NCBI RefSeq assembly: GCF_024679095.1
Contig: NC_066522.1
Location: 12,100,253-12,164,252 of the forward strand
Length of the DNA stretch: 64,000 nt
Direction of reading: 5' to 3'
From: Eriocheir sinensis
Lineage: Eukaryota; Arthropoda; Malacostraca; Decapoda; Varunidae
In this document: piece after piece, positions 58,135-64,000 of the stretch
How the letters are laid out: each line of letters begins with the position of its first letter
Numbering within the stretch: the stretch's first letter is position 1
Translations under genes and position numbers: made by a program
Notes under the pieces: model-generated
Told to the model about the DNA's origin: nothing
What the model saw: only the letters and a program-made list of their open reading frames with translations
The model's database searches: none

Positions 58135-59452
58135 AGTGTACTTAACTTCCCTTTGTTTATCTTTAGAAAAGGAGCAATAATTAGTGAATAATTTGCAATA
58201 AATTTCCGGAAACTTGTTCTAAGTTATCTACATGGTTAGAGAATGTATCGTCCAGGATAAATATGTCATCTACCTTGCCTGGTTTCTTCGTTACTCTTGG
58301 CACATGTTAGGGAGTATTTCCCCAAATTATAAGTCGGTTAGCCTGGTTCCAGGTAAGGCTGGCCTGTCCCAGTACATCACAACCTAACAACATACCTGAA
58401 TCTAAGTAACTTTCTGGCGCTACAGGAGAGCACTGTTTATAAATCTTCTCTTCCCCAACAGCTATCTCAAGCCAGGCCATTCCCAAAATACGTAGCGGGG
58501 TGCCAGTCACTCCAGCTGTATGGTGTCTCTCTCTTGGTATTAATCTTCCCCCTTTGTCTCTCTACCACTGATTTTTTTACCAATGTGTGACCACTACCTG
58601 TGTCAACTAACGCATGCATGATTTTCCCATTTACGGCGATGGAAATTGTGGGGAAAGTGTTTCCCCGTCATTGTGCATGGGTTAGGCTGAGGCGTCTTTC
58701 CTGGGTTCTTCAGATAGGACAACGGCCGTTATGGCTGCAACCTTGAGTTTGTTTTCTAATGAGCCGGTTTGTAGGTAAGTCTGATTGTTGTTGGCTACAT
58801 AAGAATAAAATTGGTTAGGTTTCAGCCTGTTGGCATTTACTCTGGCCCGTTTGTTTTTAGGGCCTGTTTTCGTTTGGGGCATTTCATGGCCATGCATGAA
58901 TGCTGGCCTGAGCACAGGAGACATTTCTGTTCTTTTGCGGTGCACTCCTGCCACATGTGGCCTGTCTGTGCGCAGACTGAACACACTTTGTAGCCATGCG
59001 GCTTTGTGCAATCCCGTGTTGTGTGTCCTTCAGTCTGGTAGCATTTGAAGCACGCGGTAAGTGGAATAAACTGTCCCACCTCCAGCTGGGCTGGCGTAAG
59101 GCTGAGATGTTGGACTTTTGGTCCCAGCCTGCATGCCGTGGCAGCCATGTTTTGTGTTCTGAACATGACTTTATACGTGTGGCCTTTCTGGAAGCGAATG
59201 ACCTCCGTGACTGATGCCCAGCTCTGTATGCGTTCTATATCTTGTTTGATATGAACCACGTCATGGTCAGCCAAGCCCTGTACATTCTTTATGATAATGC
59301 TCTTGCGGCATTTAACTTTTTTTTTTTGGGGGGGGGGCAATAGGCGAAGCCCGCGTCGCTGAGGACTTCGGCTGTTGTGTCCAGAAATATGTGGTCATTT
59401 GACTTGTCGTCAGCCACAGACAAGGAAAAATCTCCATAACGCTCCTTTAAGT
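58135..59452 (-). pseudogene. Gypsy-like gag-protease block, left arm
   Basis: Minus strand: RYGDFSLSVADDKSNDHIFL; a C10A11 homopolymer; KSIIIKNVQGLADHDVVHIK; three zinc-knuckle-like motifs (CFKCYQTEGHTTRDC, CSVCAQTGHMWQEC, CLLCSGQHSCMAMKC); then aspartic protease halves (LVDTGSGHTLV; YLDSGMLLGCDVLGQA), with a frameshift between. It ends in KKPGKVDDIFILDDTFSNHV, which looks like an RT VDD box joined directly to the protease end, so most of RT has been deleted. Near-identical to 61365-62612 in opposite orientation. Gag-protease of an LTR element is the best reading; Gypsy assignment rests on the fragmentary VDD segment. Confidence 0.68.
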
Positions 59453-61050
59453 CTGCCACCAAGATATTCTGGCTGGCTAGGCATTTACATTTAATTCCAG
59501 AATCACGGTTGAGGTCAAGTTCTTTAACTTTCTTGCCGCGATCCTCTACGGACAGGGACGTTAACAGGTCTCTGCTGTTGGTGACAAACTTCGCGATTTC
59601 AAAACCACCCTTCGAGCACCCTTTTTGGACTTCATGTGCTAATTTAACTACTTCCTCCTCTGTCTGTGGATTTCAAACAGTCGTCCACGTAAAAATTATG
59701 TAGGATCGTCCTTTGTGCTTCTAAAGAATGCTCCCTACCGTGATCTGTTACTGTTTTGCGGAGGGCGTGATTAGCACAACTATAGGGATGACTTAGCTCC
59801 GAATGGGTGGACCGTCATGCGGTACTCTCGCGGCTCTCCGTGGACGTTTCCGTCCTTCCACCACAGGAACCTCAAGTAGTCTCGATCCGTCTCGGGCACT
59901 AAGACTTCGTAGAACATGGATTTTATATCGGCCATGTAGGCAAAGGGGTACTGACGAAACTTGATCAGTACCTCTACCAGCGGGTTAGTCAGGTCGGGGC
60001 CCTGTAGCAACACGTCATTGAGTGAAGTGCCCTGATACTTTGCCGCACAGTCAAATACGACCAGCAGTTGGTCTGTTTTCTGATGATGGTTCACTCCATG
60101 GTAAGGGATATACCACGCCTTCGGTTCACGCAATTGCATAGCTGATACTTCTTCGGCGTATTCCATGTTGATTATATTTGACATGAACTCGCAATAATCC
60201 TTATGGGATCTTTCGTCTCTCTCGAGTCTCTTTTTTAAGCCCTTGAGTCTCTTAACTACTGATTTCCTGTTATTGGGCAACATGAGGCTCTTGTCCTTAA
60301 ATGGCATACCTATCTCGTAGTGACCGACGTCCGTCAGTCGACATCTCTCTTCGACCTTCACCATCCAGCTTCTGTCTTCTTCAGACAGACCCTTCTTAGT
60401 AGAATTTACGTCTATGAACTCCTGGTTGTAAATATTTCTCAAAATATGGTCCAAAGTAACATCCTCAATCTTCACACGGTTAACTCTGGCATACTTAACC
60501 GCGTTACCCGTTGAGGGTCCGAAAACTACCCATCCCAGCCTAGTTCTGGTAGCGAAGGGTCCCCTTCCGTGATGCTGGGTATCCCTTCTATGGGCTCTAG
60601 GGCTTGTGGCACGTTATACAGAGCAATAAACCGATGTCGACCTCAAGTTCTGGTATGTTAATTAATCGCAGATGAGGCCAGTCTTCCAGGTCCTTATTTC
60701 TGATTATGTTTTCCTTTGAGACTGGAATTTTGTCCACGGTGTACATGGGTGGTAGCGACACGAAGCTGCTCTCATTTAGGTCGCAGATCTCTATCCCTGA
60801 TACTATTTCGCTATCCAGCATTATGTCGTCTGCTTGCATGGTAGACAGACGTATTTGCGTTGGCCTCACGTCCCTATGGGTTAGCTTGCCCAGTTGATCT
60901 CTAGTGCAGAATGTGGCTGTGCTACCGTTGTCAATAAAGGCGTAAGTGGGTATCAAGTCGCCGTTGGCGCACCGTATCTTTACGGGGATAATTGACAACT
61001 TGTCGGGCCAATCGTAGCCATTCACTCTCCCCGTGTTCACCAGCACCTAT
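59453..61050 (-). pseudogene. BEL/Pao pol fragment, copy 2 (protease and reverse transcriptase)
   Basis: From 61046 leftwards: protease (AFIDNGSTATFCTRDQLGKL, MLDSEIVSGIEICDL, VDIGLLL), then after a frameshift near 60600 the linker (GWVVFGPSTGNAVKY, DVTLDHILRNIYNQEFIDVN) and RT (KTDQLLVVFDCAAKYQGTSL, YMADIKSMFYEV, YRMTVHPFGAKSSL), then after another frameshift CANHALRKTV and FYVDDCLKS, the BEL/Pao catalytic box. Two or more frameshifts make it inactive. It abuts the Gypsy-like arm at 59452. Confidence 0.88.
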
Positions 61051-61059
61051 TTAGTCTGA

Positions 61060-61330
61060 TCATTAGGTCTGGCCACATGGCGGCCACATTAGACAACCTC
61101 AGGGCAAGTAAAGGTGTTCTGCAACATGTTCCACGCGGCCAGCGACACCGTGTGGCCTCCGACCTCGCCAGCGCTATCACAGCAGCCCTTGAGCAGCGCA
61201 CGCTAACATCATGGTGGCGCCTTTTCTTATACGCCTACCATAGTCCCCTGGCATGCACCTCTACCCCTGCGCACCGACACATGAACAACAGAGAGCTCAG
61301 AGAACATCCGGATCCACTGAAACCGACACC
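61060..61330 (+). pseudogene. Possible N-terminal fragment of the RT/endonuclease family
   Basis: Encodes LRASKGVLQHVPRGQRHRVA and ALEQRTLTSWWRLFLYAY, resembling the region between the Cys-rich finger and RT in the retroelement family of 53.3-55.9 kb. Resemblance judged from memory of the family; weak. Confidence 0.3.
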
Positions 61331-61364
61331 GATGAAGCCATGGCAAGACGCATCACCAGAAAGT

Positions 61365-62615
61365 GCGCAGACATAAAGGAGCGTTATGGAGACTTTTCCT
61401 TGTATGTGGCTGATGACAAGTCAAATGACCACATATTTCTGGACACAACAGCCGAAGTCCTCAGCGACGCGGGCTTCGCCTATTGCCCCCCCCCCAAAAA
61501 AAAAAAGTTAAATGCCGCAAGAGCATTATCATAAAGAATGTACAGGGCTTGGCTGACCATGACGTGGTTCATATCAAACAAGATATAGAACGCACACAGA
61601 GCTGGGCATCAGTCACGGAGGTCATTCGCTTCCAGAAAGGCCACACGTATAAAGTCATGTTCAGAACACAAAACATGGCTGCCACGGCATGCAGGCTGGG
61701 ACCGAAAGTCCAACATCTCAGCCTTACGCCAGCCCAGCTGGAGGTGGGACAGTTTATTCCACTTACCGCGTGCTTCAAATGCTACCAGACTGAAGGACAC
61801 ACAACACGGGATTGCACAAAGCCGCATGGCTACAAAGTGTGTTCAGTCTGCGCACAGACAGGCCACATGTGGCAGGAGTGCACCGCAAAAGAACAGAAAT
61901 GTCTCCTGTGCTCAGGCCAGCATTCATGCATGGCCATGAAATGCCCCAAACGAAAACAGGCCCTAAAAACAAACGGGCCAGAGTAAATGCCAACAGGCTG
62001 AAACCTAACCAATTTTATTCTTATGTAGCCAACAACAACCAGACTTACCTACAAACCGGCTCATTAGAAAACAAACTCAAGGTTGCAGCCATAACGGCCG
62101 TTGTCCTATCTGAAGAACCCAGGAAAGACGCCTCAGCCTAACCCATGCACAATGACGGGGAAACACTTCCCCCACAATTTCCATCGCCGTAAATGGGAAA
62201 ATCATGCATGCGTTAGTTGACACAGGTAGTGGTCACACATTGGTAAAAAAATCAGTGGTAGAGAGACAAAGGGGGAAGATTAATACCAAGAGAGAGACAC
62301 CATACAGCTGGAGTGACTGGCACCCCGCTACGTATTTTGGGAATGGCCTGGCTTGAGATAGCTGTTGGGGAAGAGAAGATTTATAAACAGTGCTTTCCTG
62401 TAGTGCCAGAAAGTTACTTAGATTCAGGTATGTTGTTAGGTTGTGATGTACTGGGACAGGCCAGCCTTACCTGGAACCAGGCTAACCGACTTAGAATTTG
62501 GGGAAATACTCCCTAACATGTGCCAAGAGTAACAAAGAAACCAGGGAAGGTAGATGACATACTTATCGTGGGTGACACATTTTTGACCATGTAGATAACT
62601 TAGAACAAATAGAGC
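61365..62615 (+). pseudogene. Gypsy-like gag-protease block, right arm
   Basis: Plus-strand twin of 58216-59452, differing by a handful of residues (for example IERTQS for IERIQS, CFPVVPESY for CSPVAPESY). It keeps the C10A11 run (61486-61506), the three zinc knuckles (61765-61960), LVDTGSGHTLV at about 62212-62245, and the same protease-to-VDD junction (KKPGKVDDILIVGDTF). It stops at about 62612. Confidence 0.72.
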
Positions 62616-62652
62616 AGGAGGAGGAAGGGAGATAAAGGAATAAAATTAATAA

Positions 62653-63612
62653 AATGAAAGACCAATACGGGGTGAGTGAATGGCTACGATTGGCCCGACA
62701 AGTTGTCAATTATCCCCGTAAAGATACGGTGCGCCAACGGCGACTTGATACCCACTTACGCCTTTATTGACAACGGTAGCACAGCCACATTCTGCACTAG
62801 AGATCAACTGGGCAAGCTAACCCATAGGGACGTGAGGCCAACGCAAATACGTCTGTCTACCATGCAAGCAGACGACATAATGCTGGATAGCGAAATAGTA
62901 TCAGGGATAGAGATCTGCGACCTAAATGAGAGCAGCTTCGTGTCGCTACCACCCATGTACACCGTGGACAAAATTCCAGTCTCAAAGGAAAACATAATCA
63001 GAAATAAGGACCTGGAAGACTGGCCTCATCTGCGATTAATTAACATACCAGAACTTGAGGTCGACATCGGTTTATTGCTCTGTATAAACGTGCCACAAGC
63101 CCTAGAGCCCATAGAAGGGATACCCAGCATCACGGAAGGGGGACCCTTCGCTACCAGAACTAGGCTGGGATGGGTAGTTTTCGGACCCTCAACGGGTAAC
63201 GCGGTTAAGTATGCCAGAGTTAACCGTGTGAAGATTGAGGATGTTACTTTGGACCATATTTTGAGAAATATTTACAACCAGGAGTTCATAGACGTAAATT
63301 CTACTAAGAAGGGTCTGTCTGAAGAAGACAGAAGCTGGATGGTGAAGGTCGAAGCGAGATGTCGACTGGCGGACGTCGGTCACTACGAGATAGGCATGCC
63401 ATTTAAGGACAAGAGCCCCATGTTGCCCAGTAACAGGAAATCAGTAGTTAAGAGACTCAAGGGCTTAAAAAAGAGACTCGAGAGAGACGAAAGATCCCAT
63501 AAGGATTATTGCGAGTTCATGTCAAATATAATCAACATGGAATACGCCGAAGAAGTTTCAGCTATGCAATTGCGTGAACCGAAGGCGTGGTATATCCCTT
63601 ACCATGGAGTTG
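62653..63612 (+). pseudogene. BEL/Pao pol fragment, copy 3
   Basis: One open frame of 324 codons: protease (AFIDNGSTATFCTRDQLGKL with the Asp kept), TRTRLGWVVFGPSTGNAV, then the pre-RT linker down to REPKAWYIPYHGV, where it breaks just before the RT palm. Near-identical in reverse to 60085-61045. The last codons (VVPRGTRHHSIR) are foreign sequence read through. No RT catalytic site, so inactive. Confidence 0.88.
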
Positions 63613-64000
63613 TGGTGCCCCGCGGGACGCGACACCACTCAATACGATAGCTGCAGTATCACCATCATCCACCACATTCTCTACCGAGGGCGACAGCGGT
63701 ATAGAACGCTAAAGATCTCCCCCCAAAAGAACATTCAAGAACACTCAAGAACACTGAACACAGCCAGGCCTCCGGAGGGTAAACAAACGAGGCGCCAGAG
63801 CGTCCCCAGACACTCAGAACAGCATCAGTCATCAGCTAGTGAATGTGTTGCGGCAGTCACCAAGTCAACGGGTCCAAAACCGCCTGTCACCCAGTCAAAT
63901 AAACAGATGGAGCTTGATAAGATGATAGACGAGCTGTTTTCCCCTTCACTACGGGAAAACAGCTGTCTGAAGGGCCTAACCCGCAATTACCCTGATGTGT
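63613..64000. other. Right edge, unassigned
   Basis: After the BEL break the + frames contain Ser/Pro/Gln-rich peptide and a final MELDKMIDELFSPSLRENS-like stretch open to the window end. It could be the start of another gag-like frame, but I do not recognise it. Confidence 0.3.

Noticed and set aside
58830..59214. Plus-strand Cys-rich frames opposite the gag knuckles
   Set aside because: Antisense shadows of the zinc-knuckle coding region; the knuckle spacing is only on the minus strand.

Overview
The window looks like eukaryotic, intron-rich and extremely repeat-laden nuclear DNA from an arthropod, most probably a decapod crustacean (crab or shrimp type). The reasons are: spliced animal genes (lysosomal glucosylceramidase, a Bcl-2 family gene, an ABHD2-like hydrolase exon); a satellite built from the arthropod telomere-type word TTAGG; very long (TA)n, (GA)n and (CA)n tracts every 1-2 kb; tRNA-derived SINEs; and Jockey/CR1-like, RTE-like, restriction-endonuclease-type, BEL/Pao and Gypsy-like retroelements. 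No bacterial operons, CRISPR arrays or viral genomes are visible. The species call is inference.

Layout. 1-7.9 kb: TTAGG-bearing satellite interrupted by a MITE, then microsatellites, a polypyrimidine tract and a minisatellite. 7,899-8,053 (-): first coding exon of an ABHD2-like acylglycerol lipase, with a CRE-like site upstream; the rest of that gene lies beyond the left edge or was not found. 8.5-15.7 kb: purine-rich tandem repeats, an inverted duplication, SINEs and microsatellites. 15,762-28,257 (-): a complete 12-exon glucosylceramidase gene (541 codons plus stop, every intron phase consistent), whose introns carry at least four LINE pieces, a SINE, a pogo/Tigger-like element and piggyBac-like MITEs. 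28.3-36.9 kb: intergenic, with purine tracts, two LINE 3' ends, microsatellites and a SINE. 37,141-41,839 (+): a two-exon Bcl-2 family gene of Mcl-1-like layout (240 aa), with CCAAT and twin CRE-half sites just upstream and a 4-kb intron carrying an inverted SINE pair and a MITE. 42-53 kb: 3' UTR, (ATT/TA)n, a SINE, a fold-back repeat family, a second copy of the Jockey-like LINE and two kilobase-scale pyrimidine tracts. 53.3-56.8 kb: a decayed retroelement with reverse transcriptase, zinc knuckle and restriction-like endonuclease, followed by an internally deleted short relative. 57.6-64 kb: a nested mosaic of BEL/Pao pol and Gypsy-like gag-protease pieces in opposite orientations, able to form long hairpin transcripts.

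How the genes relate. The three host genes are not an operon: lysosomal glycolipid breakdown (GBA), apoptosis control (Bcl-2 family) and lipid hydrolysis (ABHD2) simply sit near each other. Most of the remaining sequence is transposable elements and simple repeats. The most unusual items are the internally deleted derivative of the endonuclease-bearing retroelement, the inverted mosaic at the right end, the long-TIR fold-back family, the telomere-word satellite varying in 5-bp steps, and the apparent GC-AG first intron of GBA. I did not find a clearly new cellular system.
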